Of a stretch of 64,000 nt of DNA, positions 8,676-18,059 are shown in pieces (the stretch's first letter is position 1; each line of letters begins with the position of its first letter). The stretch is from Actinomycetota bacterium (lineage in GTDB: Bacteria; Actinomycetota; Acidimicrobiia; Acidimicrobiales; RAAP-2): the NCBI GenBank assembly GCA_021324045.1, contig JAJPJV010000034.1:62001-126000 (forward strand), in the 5' to 3' direction. Position numbers and translations under genes: made by a program. The notes under the pieces are model-generated. The model ran no database searches, was not told the DNA's origin, and was given only the letters and a program-made list of their open reading frames with translations.

Positions 8676-9689
8676 TCAGGGCGTGGGGAGGTAGGGAAGG
8701 CCGAGGAGCTCGCAGAGCTCCCGCCGTTGCGCCTCCCATCGAGCGAGCTGGAGCGCGCGCGCGTCGGCGGTCGCGGCAGCAAAGCGCGCGTAGGCCTGGT
8801 CGACCTCGAGGAGCCCGGCGGCAAGGGCCTCGGGGGTGTTGGCGACGTGGCACGCGTACGGGAACAGCGCTCGTCCCACGGGCCAGTCGCTGATGACGAG
8901 TGGCCGTCCGGCGTACACGGCCTCGTAGGCAGCACGCATGACCGAGGCGGGCTCCGTCGTGAGGGTCACCACGACGTCAGCGGCGACGATCGCCGCTCGA
9001 TAGCGCTCCGGGTCGAGGAATCCGACGAGGCGCGCGTTGGGGGGAACCAGGGCGCGCAGCTCCCGCGGAAACGCCGCCGGGTTGCCGGTGATCGAGAACT
9101 CCAGGCCCGGCAATGCCCGAGCGGCGCCGAGGACGACCTCCAGCGGCTCGTCGCCACCGAATCGTCCGACGACGAGCACGCGCAAGGGCCCCTGGCGGCG
9201 AGGGCTCGTGGCCTGCCAGGAACCAGGGGCTTCGTGGACCACGACCGCCGTGCCACCCCAGGACTCGACCAAGGACCGCCAGCTGTCCTCAGCGACCAGA
9301 CAGAGTGCCGCACGGCGGACCAGCCAACGGTGCAAGCGCTGCAACCGCGCGCTCACCCGGTCCCCTTGCGCGCCAAAACTGCCGGGGTGGCTGTCGATCA
9401 CCACCCGCGCGCCGATCGCGCGCGCACAGCACAACGTGACGAGCGGCGCGACGACTGGTGGGCTCGTGACCACGACGACCTCGGGCCTCCTGCGAAGGAG
9501 GTAGTGCCACGTTCGGATCGAAGCAAGCAGGTATCGCAGGACAACGGGCGGTCGGCGCGCGGCGCCGGGGGGATAGAAGCAGCGCGCCTCGCCCCCGAGG
9601 GATTCCGCGATCTCCAGCGAGCGCCCGCCCACCGCTCCCCACGCGATGAAGGTCAGCCCGCGATGACGACGTTGGCGGTCCTCGATCAC
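8676..9689 (-). CDS. Glycosyltransferase family 4-type
   Basis: Retaining GT-B type glycosyltransferase of 337 residues. The N-terminal half has RPEVVVVTSPPVVAPLVTL and ARVVIDSHPGSFGA; the C-terminal half has LRVLVVGRFGGDEPLEVVLG, ARLVGFLDPERYRAAIVAAD and a donor-site region ASVMRAAYEAVYAGRPLVIS. I prefer the GTG at 9687-9689 because GGAGGAG lies just upstream of it; an ATG at 9716 would add nine residues. It is convergent with the sugar transferase and divergent from the GT2 gene, overlapping the latter's 5' end by about 27 nt. It probably adds a sugar to the lipid-linked repeat unit. Donor and acceptor are not predictable. Confidence 0.75.
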   Translation of the reverse strand: MIEDRQRRHRGLTFIAWGAVGGRSLEIAESLGGEARCFYPPGAARRPPVVLRYLLASIRTWHYLLRRRPEVVVVTSPPVVAPLVTLCCARAIGARVVIDSHPGSFGAQGDRVSARLQRLHRWLVRRAALCLVAEDSWRSLVESWGGTAVVVHEAPGSWQATSPRRQGPLRVLVVGRFGGDEPLEVVLGAARALPGLEFSITGNPAAFPRELRALVPPNARLVGFLDPERYRAAIVAADVVVTLTTEPASVMRAAYEAVYAGRPLVISDWPVGRALFPYACHVANTPEALAAGLLEVDQAYARFAAATADARALQLARWEAQRRELCELLGLPYLPTP

Positions 9690-10664
9690 CGCCCGGCTCC
9701 TCCGGCGGAGCACCATTTACCCAGCGTCAGCGTGGTTGTAGCCACGCGGGGCCGCCCGCATCTCGTGGAGCCTGTGGTGCACGCGGTCTGCAGCGATCCC
9801 CATGCCTCGGAGCTGGTCGTCGTGGTGGACGGGGACGACGACGCATCGATGGAGCTCCTCGGGAAGCTTGCGGCGCGACTGCCGCGCTTGGTGGTCACCC
9901 AGATCGATCACCGCGGCCAGCTCGGCGCGCTGGAGGCCGGCGTCGAGCGCAGCCAGGGCGAGGTGGTCCTGCTCCTCGACGACGACGTACTCCCACTGTG
10001 TCACCTGGCCACCGGACATGCGCGCCATCACGCGCAACGAGAGGGCCTCGTCGTCGTCGGACCCATGCCGGTTCGCCTTCCCCAGACACACCGGGCCTCG
10101 CCGGCCACCCTGCTGTACGCCAAGGAGTACGCGGCCCACTGGGAACGCATCGTGCAGGGCCAGGTCGCGGTCCTCGAGCACCTGTGGATGGGGAACGTCT
10201 CGCTCCGCCGCACCGACGCGCTCAGCATCGGTCTCACCTCCACAGATTTCCCCGCGCTGTACCACTGCGATCGCGAACTCGGCCTTCGTCTGGCGAAAGC
10301 CGGCCTGGTCGGTGTTCATGACGAAAGTCTGGCAGCTGTGCACCTCCACGACCGTCGTGCCTCTGCGTTCCTGCGCGAGGCGGAGCTGAGGGGAGCGGGG
10401 CTCGCGCGCTTGCAGCAGCTGCACCCCGAGCACTGCGGACCGACAGAAAGGGCGGTGGTCACCGAAGGGCTCGGGCCACTCGGTGCGGCAGCGATCTACC
10501 ACCTCGGGCGCAGCGGTCTCGGCCCGGTCCTCGCGCGGGGAGCACTGGGCTTCGGCGGCCTCGTGGGCAGGCTCGGCATGACCCGCGGGGAGCTCGTGGC
10601 AGCACGGCTCGCGCGCCGACTGATGATCTGTCACGGGACCACGGCGAACGCTGCGCTGGGGTGA
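9663..10664 (+). CDS. Glycosyltransferase family 2
   Basis: About 333 residues from ATG 9663. The N-terminal GT-A core is clear: PSVSVVVATRGRPHLVEPVV, then ELVVVVDGDDD, LGALEAGVERSQGEVVLLLD and the metal-binding acidic stretch DDDV. Later LEHLWMGNVSLRRTDAL is the usual acceptor-side segment, followed by a Cys/His region FPALYHCDRELGLRLAKAG. No membrane segments are evident, so it is probably cytoplasmic. The same frame is open upstream through the antisense of the GT4 gene into the sugar transferase. I regard the GT2 protein as a separate product because the part opposite the GT4 gene has no coding character. Confidence 0.75.
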   Translation: MTTLAVLDHRPAPPAEHHLPSVSVVVATRGRPHLVEPVVHAVCSDPHASELVVVVDGDDDASMELLGKLAARLPRLVVTQIDHRGQLGALEAGVERSQGEVVLLLDDDVLPLCHLATGHARHHAQREGLVVVGPMPVRLPQTHRASPATLLYAKEYAAHWERIVQGQVAVLEHLWMGNVSLRRTDALSIGLTSTDFPALYHCDRELGLRLAKAGLVGVHDESLAAVHLHDRRASAFLREAELRGAGLARLQQLHPEHCGPTERAVVTEGLGPLGAAAIYHLGRSGLGPVLARGALGFGGLVGRLGMTRGELVAARLARRLMICHGTTANAALG

Positions 10665-10697
10665 TCTCGCCCCAGGGCACGCAGGGAGCCGCGGCGC

Positions 10698-11657
10698 TCA
10701 ATCCAGCACGAACGGAGCCGGATCCTCCTGGGGGATGACACGAGCACTCAGCCCCTCTTCGATGACCGCAGGGGTGAGCGCATCGGCTTCGCATGCGATC
10801 GCAAGACCGCGCACCGCCAGGCGGTGCGCGAGCTCGGCCTGGTGGTCATCGACATGCTCCCCGAAGGCGCGCCTTCGAGGGATCAGGATCGGCCGGTGGC
10901 CACTCTGTAACGCTGCGAGCGCCGATCCGACGCCAGCATGCGCAATAACGAGGTCTGCGTCCTCCATCGCCTCGCGGAGCTCTTCAGGACGCAGGTGCTG
11001 GCGCGTGCGGATCCCGAGATCACCGACATCGCTGTTGCCGGTTTGCCACAGCACCTGTGCCGACCCAGGCAGCGCCCTCCGACAGGCGGCGATCATGCGC
11101 CGAAAGTCAAACCCATTGGCCCCCACCGTCACCACGACGCGCCGCAGCGGGCCCGAGGGGGCGGTCACGGCGCTGAACCCGTCGAAGACCGAGCCGCGGT
11201 AGGTCCAAGAGCCCCTGGCGACGGCCTCGTGCTGGACGTAGCGGCGAACGCCCGGCACTCGCTCGAGGATGCGAGCTGCCAGCGAGAGGTCCTCGACACG
11301 GGCAGCGCTCTCGATGAAGTGGCACGGGATGCCCAGCGCCCTCGCGACGGTGAGGAACGGCACCGCCGGCAGCGATCCGGTGCTGACGACGCAATCCCAC
11401 TCGCCTCGTGCCAGCAGCTGCAACGCATGGCGGGCATTGGCGAGCGTGGTCCTGGGGTCGCGAGGCTTTGCCCGGCGCACGAACACCCGATCCGCACCCA
11501 CGAGAAGCGAACGGCTCTGGGGAGTGTCCCAGGTTACCCAGGTCACCTCGTCGCCGATCCCGGTCAGCCGCGGGCGAAGCAACCACAGCTCTTCCAAGTG
11601 GCCGCCTGCGCTGGCCACCAACAACGATCGCACCCTGTGTAGATGCCAGATGCGCAT
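10698..11657 (-). CDS. PssD/PssE-like (Alg14-Alg13 fused) glycosyltransferase
   Basis: A 319-residue protein from ATG 11657. The first half looks like Alg14/PssD: SLLVASAGGHLEELWLLRPR, VSTGSLPAVPFLTVARALG and CHFIESAARVEDLSLAARIL. The second half looks like Alg13/PssE: RRVVVTVGANGFDFRRMIAA, DADLVIAHAGVGSALAALQ and ILIPRRRAFGEHVDDHQAEL. In most systems these are two polypeptides, a membrane anchor and a catalytic subunit; here they are fused. Expected role: adding the second sugar to the undecaprenyl-PP-linked acceptor. A longer reading to 11801 adds Arg-rich sequence without homology. Confidence 0.8.
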   Translation of the reverse strand: MRIWHLHRVRSLLVASAGGHLEELWLLRPRLTGIGDEVTWVTWDTPQSRSLLVGADRVFVRRAKPRDPRTTLANARHALQLLARGEWDCVVSTGSLPAVPFLTVARALGIPCHFIESAARVEDLSLAARILERVPGVRRYVQHEAVARGSWTYRGSVFDGFSAVTAPSGPLRRVVVTVGANGFDFRRMIAACRRALPGSAQVLWQTGNSDVGDLGIRTRQHLRPEELREAMEDADLVIAHAGVGSALAALQSGHRPILIPRRRAFGEHVDDHQAELAHRLAVRGLAIACEADALTPAVIEEGLSARVIPQEDPAPFVLD

Positions 11658-11728
11658 CCCACGCGCGTCCCGCAACAGATGCTTCGCAGCGTGACGCCCA
11701 AGAGACGGCCGAGAGGAAAAATGCCCCC

Positions 11729-12892
11729 GTGCGCGTGGCGCTGGTCCATGACTTCTTGACTCAACGCGGCGGTGCCGAGCGCGTCGTGCTCCACCTCGCA
11801 CGCACGTTGGCCGACCCGGTCATCGTCACGGCGCTGTACGCGCCAGAGCAGACCTATCCCGAATTCCGCGCGCTCGAGGTCATGGCGCACCGATGGGTCG
11901 ACGGGAACGACGCGCGCCACTTCCGCCGCCACGTCCTTGCCTACCCGAAACAGTTCGCGTCCTTCGACCTCTCGGACTTCGATCTCGCGATCATCTCGAG
12001 CTCCGCCTTCGCGCATCACGTTCGGCATCCGCTGTCTGCGGTGTACTGGCACACACCGCCGAGGTTCTTGTACGACCCGGGCGCGTACCTCCACTCCACC
12101 TTCGCGGGCCGCGTGGCTTCCTTGCCGCTATGGAGCCTGCGGCGGGGGGACCGTCGTGCGGCTACTGCGCACCAGCTGCACAGCGCGAACTCGCTGCGCA
12201 CGGCAGCACGGCTCCGCCGCTGCTACGGCATCGAGGCCACGGTCATCCATCCACCCTTCGACGGCTCACACCTCGGGGCGCTCACCAACCCGCCGGCATC
12301 TCCTCGAGCACTCGTCGTCTCCCGGCTGTTGCCCTACAAGCGGGTCGACGTGGCGATCGCGGCCTGTGAATCCCTTGGTCTCCCACTCACCGTGGTCGGC
12401 GACGGGCCTGAACGGGTCCGGCTTCAGTCGATGGCATCGTCGTCGACCACGTTTCGGGGAGTACTGAGCGACGCGGCGCTCGCCGAGGCATACGCGACGC
12501 ACAGCCTCGTGATCTGTCCGGGAAGCGAGGATTTCGGTTTCGTACCACTTGAAGCCGGCTATGCGGGGCGGCCGGTCATCGCGTCGATGCGCGGGGGAGC
12601 GAGCGAAACCGTGGTGTCCGGACGGACGGGTCTCCTCGTGGACGGGTGGGACGTCGATGACTGGGCGGCGGCGATCGCCTGGGTCCTCGAGCATCAATGG
12701 CACCCCGGCGACCTGCGAACGTGTACCAGCCAGTTCGACGCGGCGCACTTCGACGCTGCCGCCCGGAAGTGGCTCGAACCGCTCGAGATCGCCGCGGCCG
12801 AGCGCGGAGGCCACATCCGTGCCCGGTTGGTTCAGGCCGGTGCCTGGGAGGGCGGACCGCGCGCTCCCCACGCCTCACCGCTTGCCCATTGA
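11729..12892 (+). CDS. Glycosyltransferase family 4
   Basis: A 387-residue GT-B enzyme. The start is GTG 11729, giving VRVALVHDFLTQRGGAERVV, which is the canonical N-terminus of the family. The C-terminal half has SPRALVVSRLLPYKRVDVAI, VVGDGPERVRL, FRGVLSDAALAEAYATHSLV and the EX7E donor motif in SEDFGFVPLEAGYAGRPVIA. It is transcribed divergently from the PssDE-like gene across 71 nt. Probable role: a later sugar addition in the repeat unit. The last 61 nt overlap the convergent small membrane-protein gene. Confidence 0.85.
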   Translation: MRVALVHDFLTQRGGAERVVLHLARTLADPVIVTALYAPEQTYPEFRALEVMAHRWVDGNDARHFRRHVLAYPKQFASFDLSDFDLAIISSSAFAHHVRHPLSAVYWHTPPRFLYDPGAYLHSTFAGRVASLPLWSLRRGDRRAATAHQLHSANSLRTAARLRRCYGIEATVIHPPFDGSHLGALTNPPASPRALVVSRLLPYKRVDVAIAACESLGLPLTVVGDGPERVRLQSMASSSTTFRGVLSDAALAEAYATHSLVICPGSEDFGFVPLEAGYAGRPVIASMRGGASETVVSGRTGLLVDGWDVDDWAAAIAWVLEHQWHPGDLRTCTSQFDAAHFDAAARKWLEPLEIAAAERGGHIRARLVQAGAWEGGPRAPHASPLAH

Positions 12893-13329
12893 TAGGGTTC
12901 GCGGGGACTCGCCGGCCCTGGGGCATCAACCCCGGTGCGTTCGCGATGCCGGCGCCCAGCGCTCAGGCGACCCACCAGCGGGGGAACCCCGAGCGCGACG
13001 GCGACAGCGAGCGCCAGGACGAAGAGCGCGAGGAGCATGCGCGCATCGGTGGACGACTGGCATTCACCGACGAACGCGAGCCAGTTCTCACGGGCGACAA
13101 GATCGGTGGAGGGCGGCTGCCGACCGGCACCGATGGAACCGGGATCGAAGAACGCGGTGATCGCGGACTCGGATCCCGCACCGGGACCGCAGGTGCCACC
13201 GGCTGCCGGTCGGGGCAGGGGACCGACGGCGATCGTGATCGCTGCCGCGACCCCGAGGATCCCCAGGAGCCAGCAGGCTGGTCGTAGCCAGCGCAGCTGA
13301 CCAGGGTGATCGGTTGCAGGGATCGCCAT
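12832..13329 (-). CDS. Small membrane protein of unknown function
   Basis: A 165-residue protein starting 5 nt after the stop of the SARP-type regulator gene, so the two are probably co-transcribed. Two hydrophobic helices (about residues 17-37 and 97-118) flank an extracytoplasmic loop with two cysteines (TCGPGAGSES and ECQSSTDA). The loop also has a small TAFFDPGSIG segment. The C-terminal tail is basic and proline-rich, and its coding sequence overlaps the convergent glycosyltransferase gene. Similar two-helix proteins with a paired-cysteine loop occur in actinobacteria, but I know of no function for them. Confidence 0.5.
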   Translation of the reverse strand: MAIPATDHPGQLRWLRPACWLLGILGVAAAITIAVGPLPRPAAGGTCGPGAGSESAITAFFDPGSIGAGRQPPSTDLVARENWLAFVGECQSSTDARMLLALFVLALAVAVALGVPPLVGRLSAGRRHRERTGVDAPGPASPREPYQWASGEAWGARGPPSQAPA

Positions 13330-13334
13330 GTCGA

Positions 13335-16300
13335 TCAGTTTCGCGTCAATGCTTCACGAATGTGCAGCAGCGAGCGCGAGGGCGGCACCCCGAGATCGGC
13401 CAGCATGCGCTCGGCTCGATCCAGCGTCGACAAGGCCCGGCGCCGATTGCCCATCTGGGCCTCCAACTCTGCCGCCTGGAGGTAGTGGCGCTCCTCGTAG
13501 GGCTCAGCACCGATCAGGTCGTCAAGCCGATCGAGCGCCTCTTGGAGGCGTCCCTGCCTGATGGCGTCTTCGAGGAGCAGCTCCACCAGCTGGAGATGCA
13601 GCCGGGCGAAGCGTTCCCTGTGCCCGGCAGCCCAGTCGGCATAGCGGTCACCAGGAAGGAGCTCGCCACGGTACAGGACGAGTGCTTCACGGGCCAACTG
13701 CAACGCCTTCTCCGGTGGGGTGTTGTGCGCGAGCGCCTGTTCGGCCAGACGCTGGAACTCGACGACATCGACGAGCGCCTCGGAGGCGATCCGGATGAAG
13801 TTGCCATCTCGTTCCAGGACTTCACCTGCAACGGCACGGATCCGCCACAAGACGTTGCGCAGACGGCGCGAGCCGACGCCAGGGGCGGCTTCGGGCCACA
13901 GCAGCTCCACGAGCTCGTCCACAGGGATCCTGCGCTGCAGGGCCACGATCTTGACTGCTTGGGCCGCCAGGCTCACCGGGAGCGGAACGACCTCGCCGAG
14001 GTACCACAGCTCGAAGGTACCCAAGAGCATGAGCTCCCAACGGGGATGCTCGGTTGGCGCGTGCGCTGCCGCCACCTGGAGGTCCCGCGTCCTTCGGGGG
14101 TGCTCGGCGCCATGAAGAGGGCCCGTTGCTCGCTCACCCAGGGGGTCTGCGCCGGTGTGGCCGTCGTTGGTCGTGGCGTGGAGGACGAGGTGACGGCCGA
14201 CGTCGGGTCCTTGGGCCGGGAGCGTGGCCAGGGCACCTTCTGCGAGCTTTGCCCAACCCGTGGCTCCGAGGCCCTCGAAGCTCGTCATCGATTCGATGAA
14301 GTGCTCCTGGGCCTCCTCGGTCCGGCCCGCGCCAGCGAGCTTCGTTGCCCATGCAAGCTCGACCAGTGCGCGACACAGCGGAGCGTCGCGAAATGCCAGG
14401 GCCGCCGCCTCGAAGTGCCCCGATGCCACGTCGAGGTCCGCCTCGCAGATCCCTGCGATCCAGGGGCGCCAGCCCGCTGGTACTGCCCGAGCAGTGCACG
14501 CACGCTCGACGACCGCCAGGAGCTGGGACAGCGGATACGCGCCACCGGCGAGGAGCACCAACTCGGCCGCCTCCGGTGCCCATGTTGCACGGACCGTGTC
14601 GTGGGCCGGGTGCGCTGCCTGCGGCCCGACCCTTGGCACCGCGTCGTCATCCGCCGCGCCGAGCCACGCGATCGCAGATGCCGGCCGACCTCGCTGCAGC
14701 TCGAGCGCGCCGAGCGCAACCAGGGTCTGCACACGCGGGCCACGGCCAACCTCGCTGTTCATGGCGAAGAGCCGCGCGGCACACTCGTACCCGCGGTCAT
14801 AGGCGCCTTGTGCCGCATGGGCCTGCGCGAGGATGCCGAGGGCCCGTGCGAGCAGCACATCGTGCCTGCAGCGCTCCGCGATGTCCGCTGCCGCTCCCGC
14901 ATGGCTCAGGACCTCGGTGATTCTGCCCCCGCCCATGGCGTCAAGGGCTTCGAGCAGTGGTGGGACCGCGCTCAGGGCGCGATCCCCGACCGAACGCGCG
15001 CAGTCTTCGATCCAGCGAGACCAGCGACGAGCGTGCGAGCGTTCCCCGATACGCAGCAGCGCCTCTCCGATGACATAGGCCAGGTGTGGCGAGGCAGCGA
15101 ACTGCTGGGTTTGCCCAATGAGCAAGGAGGTCGCAGCGACGATGTCCACAGGCGGGACCTGGTCATCGCCTTCGAGGATCTGCGCGCAGGCCAGCGTCGC
15201 CTTGCCCAATGCCTCCGCATGGGTGCCGACCGCGCGAGCCAGCTCCGTCGCTCGATGGGCAATGTGCGCGGAATCGTCTGAACAGGCGCCGAGGAGCTGA
15301 CAGGCGACGGCATCGCCTGTCATGACGACCGCCCGATAGGGCATGTCGGCCTCGCAGCGTGACGCGGCCTCGAGCATTGCGTCGGCCACCGCCTTTGAGA
15401 GGTCAGCGGTGGCCCTCACCCTCGCCTGTTGGTACTGCACCTCGGCCGCCACCCGCGCCGTGGGCTCCAGCCGCAGGGCACGCTCGATGCAGTGTTGCGA
15501 TCGCTGCGCCTCGCCGATGGTCAACCACAACGCCGCGCCACGCGCCAGGTGCAGCGCCGAGGCGTCCCCGTCGGTGGCGAAATCCGATGCGAGTTCCTCG
15601 TAGCGAGCCGCGGTCTCGGGCTCTCCGCGGTCCAGCGCGACCCGGGCGCTCTGGGTGTACAGACGGGCTACGGCGTCGTCGCGCCCCCCGCGCTGACCAG
15701 CGTGGAACGCACTGCGCTCCACCCGGCCCTGGGCCGAAAAGACCTTCGCGACGGCGTCATGGATGGCCTTGCGGAACTCCTCTGGCACCTGGCGGAATGC
15801 TGCAGCGCGCACCAGCGGGTGCACGAAGTCGATCCGCTCCCCTCGAACGACCACGATCCCCGCCTCCTCGGCGGGCTCGAGGATCCCGACGCCCAAGCCC
15901 AGTTCGTTCAGCGCCGCGTCCAGCACGCTGACTGGGAAACGACCCGCGGACGCAGCCGCGAGGGCTCGGCGGATGTCGTCGGAGAGATCCTCGAGGCGCC
16001 GCGCGAAGGCAGCGGCGAGCTGGTCACCGATCGGCAGCGGTTCGGGAAGCGGACGCCACCCGGAGAGCTGATCGGCGTCCAAGCGGCTACTGGCATCGAG
16101 TAATGCCGCAGGGTTCCCGGCCGTCGCCGAGACCAAGGCGGTGATGACCGCTTGGACGGGCACCTGTCCGAAACGGTGCCGGAGCAACACTTCGGCCTGG
16201 GCGCGCGTCAAGCCACCGAGGCAGTGCTCGGTCACGACCCCTCTGGGGAGCTCGAGAGCGGGCAGATGGGGGGTATCACGCCATGCGAGGAGGACCACGA

Positions 16301-16979
16301 CGGGAAGATCGCGCAGGTGATCCGTGACCGCTTGCGCCAGGGCCGCCGAGAACCAAGCGGGGAGCACGTGACAGTCGTCAACGGCAACGAGGAGGGGAGA
16401 GCGAACCTCTCGCTGCAGCGCGCTGAGGGCATCGGCTGCAGCGAGGACCATCCGTGGGGCTGCCGAAGCCACGGTCCCGACGAATGGTCGCGCCCCCCGG
16501 CGGCGCTCGGAGGTCCGGGCAGGCGGGGCCGGGAGGGTGTCGGGGTCCTGGGCGCTCAGCAGCTCGACGACGGGTCCGGGCCAACCAGGAGGGACCGTTC
16601 CGGATACTTCGAGCGCCGCTCCAGCGAGGCGGATGACCGAGAAGTCGGCGGAGCGCGCCACCGTCGCTTCGATGAGGGCGCTCTTGCCGAGGCCCGGCTC
16701 ACCCCGCAACGCGACCGCGCTCGACGACCCGGCCCGAGCCTTCCAGAGCACGTGGTCCAGGTGCGCCAACTCGCGGCTGCGCGCGACGAGGCCCCCCTCT
16801 GGCCGAATCGCCGCGGAAGCGCTGCGCCCCGGGGGGCCGTCGGCGAGGTACCGCGCACGGTCATCGTCTCGGGGCCTCGCGTCCGCCCGCGGGCGCAGAT
16901 CTCGATCGCCACCCGACGATCGAGGCGAGCGCCGGGTGCGCAGCACCGGCAGTTCGGGCCCACCTCTTTCTCGCGTCAT
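13335..16979 (-). CDS. Large transcriptional regulator: AAA ATPase, TPR region, C-terminal SARP/BTAD
   Basis: About 1214 residues. After a disordered N-terminus there is a STAND/LAL-type ATPase: P-loop RGEPGLGKSALIE (about residue 95) and a Walker B-like LLVAVDDCHVLP. A long helical TPR region fills the middle. The last 235 residues form a SARP module: winged helix (LMLLGTFELWYLGEVVPLPV, VDELVELLWPEAAPGVGSRR, LRNVLWRIR) followed by a BTAD repeat (LVLYRGELLPGDRYADWAAG). Classical LAL regulators end in a LuxR helix-turn-helix, whereas AfsR-type proteins carry the SARP first. Here SARP takes the LuxR place. Start: ATG 16979, or TTG 16985. Targets are unknown; the flanking exopolysaccharide genes are a reasonable guess. 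Confidence 0.75.
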   Translation of the reverse strand: MTRERGGPELPVLRTRRSPRSSGGDRDLRPRADARPRDDDRARYLADGPPGRSASAAIRPEGGLVARSRELAHLDHVLWKARAGSSSAVALRGEPGLGKSALIEATVARSADFSVIRLAGAALEVSGTVPPGWPGPVVELLSAQDPDTLPAPPARTSERRRGARPFVGTVASAAPRMVLAAADALSALQREVRSPLLVAVDDCHVLPAWFSAALAQAVTDHLRDLPVVVLLAWRDTPHLPALELPRGVVTEHCLGGLTRAQAEVLLRHRFGQVPVQAVITALVSATAGNPAALLDASSRLDADQLSGWRPLPEPLPIGDQLAAAFARRLEDLSDDIRRALAAASAGRFPVSVLDAALNELGLGVGILEPAEEAGIVVVRGERIDFVHPLVRAAAFRQVPEEFRKAIHDAVAKVFSAQGRVERSAFHAGQRGGRDDAVARLYTQSARVALDRGEPETAARYEELASDFATDGDASALHLARGAALWLTIGEAQRSQHCIERALRLEPTARVAAEVQYQQARVRATADLSKAVADAMLEAASRCEADMPYRAVVMTGDAVACQLLGACSDDSAHIAHRATELARAVGTHAEALGKATLACAQILEGDDQVPPVDIVAATSLLIGQTQQFAASPHLAYVIGEALLRIGERSHARRWSRWIEDCARSVGDRALSAVPPLLEALDAMGGGRITEVLSHAGAAADIAERCRHDVLLARALGILAQAHAAQGAYDRGYECAARLFAMNSEVGRGPRVQTLVALGALELQRGRPASAIAWLGAADDDAVPRVGPQAAHPAHDTVRATWAPEAAELVLLAGGAYPLSQLLAVVERACTARAVPAGWRPWIAGICEADLDVASGHFEAAALAFRDAPLCRALVELAWATKLAGAGRTEEAQEHFIESMTSFEGLGATGWAKLAEGALATLPAQGPDVGRHLVLHATTNDGHTGADPLGERATGPLHGAEHPRRTRDLQVAAAHAPTEHPRWELMLLGTFELWYLGEVVPLPVSLAAQAVKIVALQRRIPVDELVELLWPEAAPGVGSRRLRNVLWRIRAVAGEVLERDGNFIRIASEALVDVVEFQRLAEQALAHNTPPEKALQLAREALVLYRGELLPGDRYADWAAGHRERFARLHLQLVELLLEDAIRQGRLQEALDRLDDLIGAEPYEERHYLQAAELEAQMGNRRRALSTLDRAERMLADLGVPPSRSLLHIREALTRN

Positions 16980-17213
16980 AGCCAACGGTCAGGCGTGCAT
17001 TGCCATCCGTCTGACGTCCAGCTCCTCGAGCGACGACGCCACGATGCCCACGCCATCGACCGACAGCGGACACGACGAATGCTTCCCCTGGTCGGGCCGA
17101 TGCTAGCCCCCACCCGTCCCCAAACCAAGGACCCCGCACACGCGAGCGCTGCGAACTCGGGATGGCGCCCCCGGTGGCGGCGCCATCCCTGCGGTGTGCA
17201 ATCCTGCACGGTC

Positions 17214-18059
17214 GTGACCGCCCCCGTCCTCGAAGAACCGGAGCCCACCCGCTCGCCGACCGCCAAGGCCAGCAACGTCTGGGTCGTGGACCTCGACGGC
17301 GTCGTCTGGCTCGCCGGGCAGGCGATTCCGGGCGTCGCTGCAGCGATCGAAGAGCTCCGAGCGCACGGCGTGCGGTTGCTGTTCGCGACGAACAACTCGG
17401 CTCCGACCATCGCCGAGCTCCGGGCACGGATGGCCAACTGCGGGATTGCCGTCGATGCCTCGGACTTCGTCACCTCCGCGCAAGCGGCAGCAGCACTCGT
17501 CGCGCCTGGCTCGACCGTGCTGGCGCTGGCCGAAGGCGGCGCTCGGGAGGCGCTTGAAGCGCGCGGGGCGCGCATCGTCGCCGACGGCGACGCTGACGTC
17601 GTGCTCGTGGGCTGGACTCGACGCTTCGACTTCGACCGACTCGCGCAGGCTGCGACCGCCGTGCGCCGCGGCGCTCGCCTCATCGGGACCAACGACGACC
17701 CGACGCACCCGACGCCTCAGGGTCTGCTCCCGGGCTCCGGTGCCTTGCTTGCCGCCGTCGCCACGGCCGCAGAGACGCGCCCCGAGATCGCAGGCAAGCC
17801 CAACCCGGCCATGGTCGCACTCGTCCGCTCACGAGCCGCCGACATCCACCTCGTGGTCGGGGACCGTCCATCCACCGATGGCGCACTGGCGCGGGCACTG
17901 GACCGTCCCTTCGCCTTGGTCTACTCGGGCGTGACCCCACCGGGGACACATCCCCATCCCCCGCCGGCGATCACCGCTGCGGATCTCGGGTCCCTGGTGG
18001 CTCGGTGGGTCCAAGAGCGGCTCCCCACGAGTACCGTGGAGCTCGATGAACAGCACTGA
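17214..18059 (+). CDS. HAD-superfamily IIA sugar/glycolate-type phosphatase
   Basis: A 281-residue protein; I take GTG 17214 as start, 14 codons before the first conserved strand. HAD motifs in order: VWVVDLDGVVW (nucleophile Asp and acid/base Asp), LLFATNNSAP (motif II), IAGKPNPAM (motif III Lys) and VVGDRPSTDGALA (motif IV). The large cap between motifs II and III (about residues 75-180) fits subclass IIA, as in NagD and 4-nitrophenylphosphatases. The physiological substrate is unknown. A HAD gene at this place before tlyA is conserved in actinobacteria (Rv1692 in M. tuberculosis), possibly for clearing damaged metabolites. Confidence 0.85.
   Translation: MTAPVLEEPEPTRSPTAKASNVWVVDLDGVVWLAGQAIPGVAAAIEELRAHGVRLLFATNNSAPTIAELRARMANCGIAVDASDFVTSAQAAAALVAPGSTVLALAEGGAREALEARGARIVADGDADVVLVGWTRRFDFDRLAQAATAVRRGARLIGTNDDPTHPTPQGLLPGSGALLAAVATAAETRPEIAGKPNPAMVALVRSRAADIHLVVGDRPSTDGALARALDRPFALVYSGVTPPGTHPHPPPAITAADLGSLVARWVQERLPTSTVELDEQH

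Noticed and set aside
8676-9662. The stretch of the 7206-10664 plus-strand frame opposite the GT4 gene, as real coding sequence
   Set aside because: It has no recognisable motif, is full of Gly/Arg/Glu runs of antisense type, and lies on the complement of a clear glycosyltransferase.
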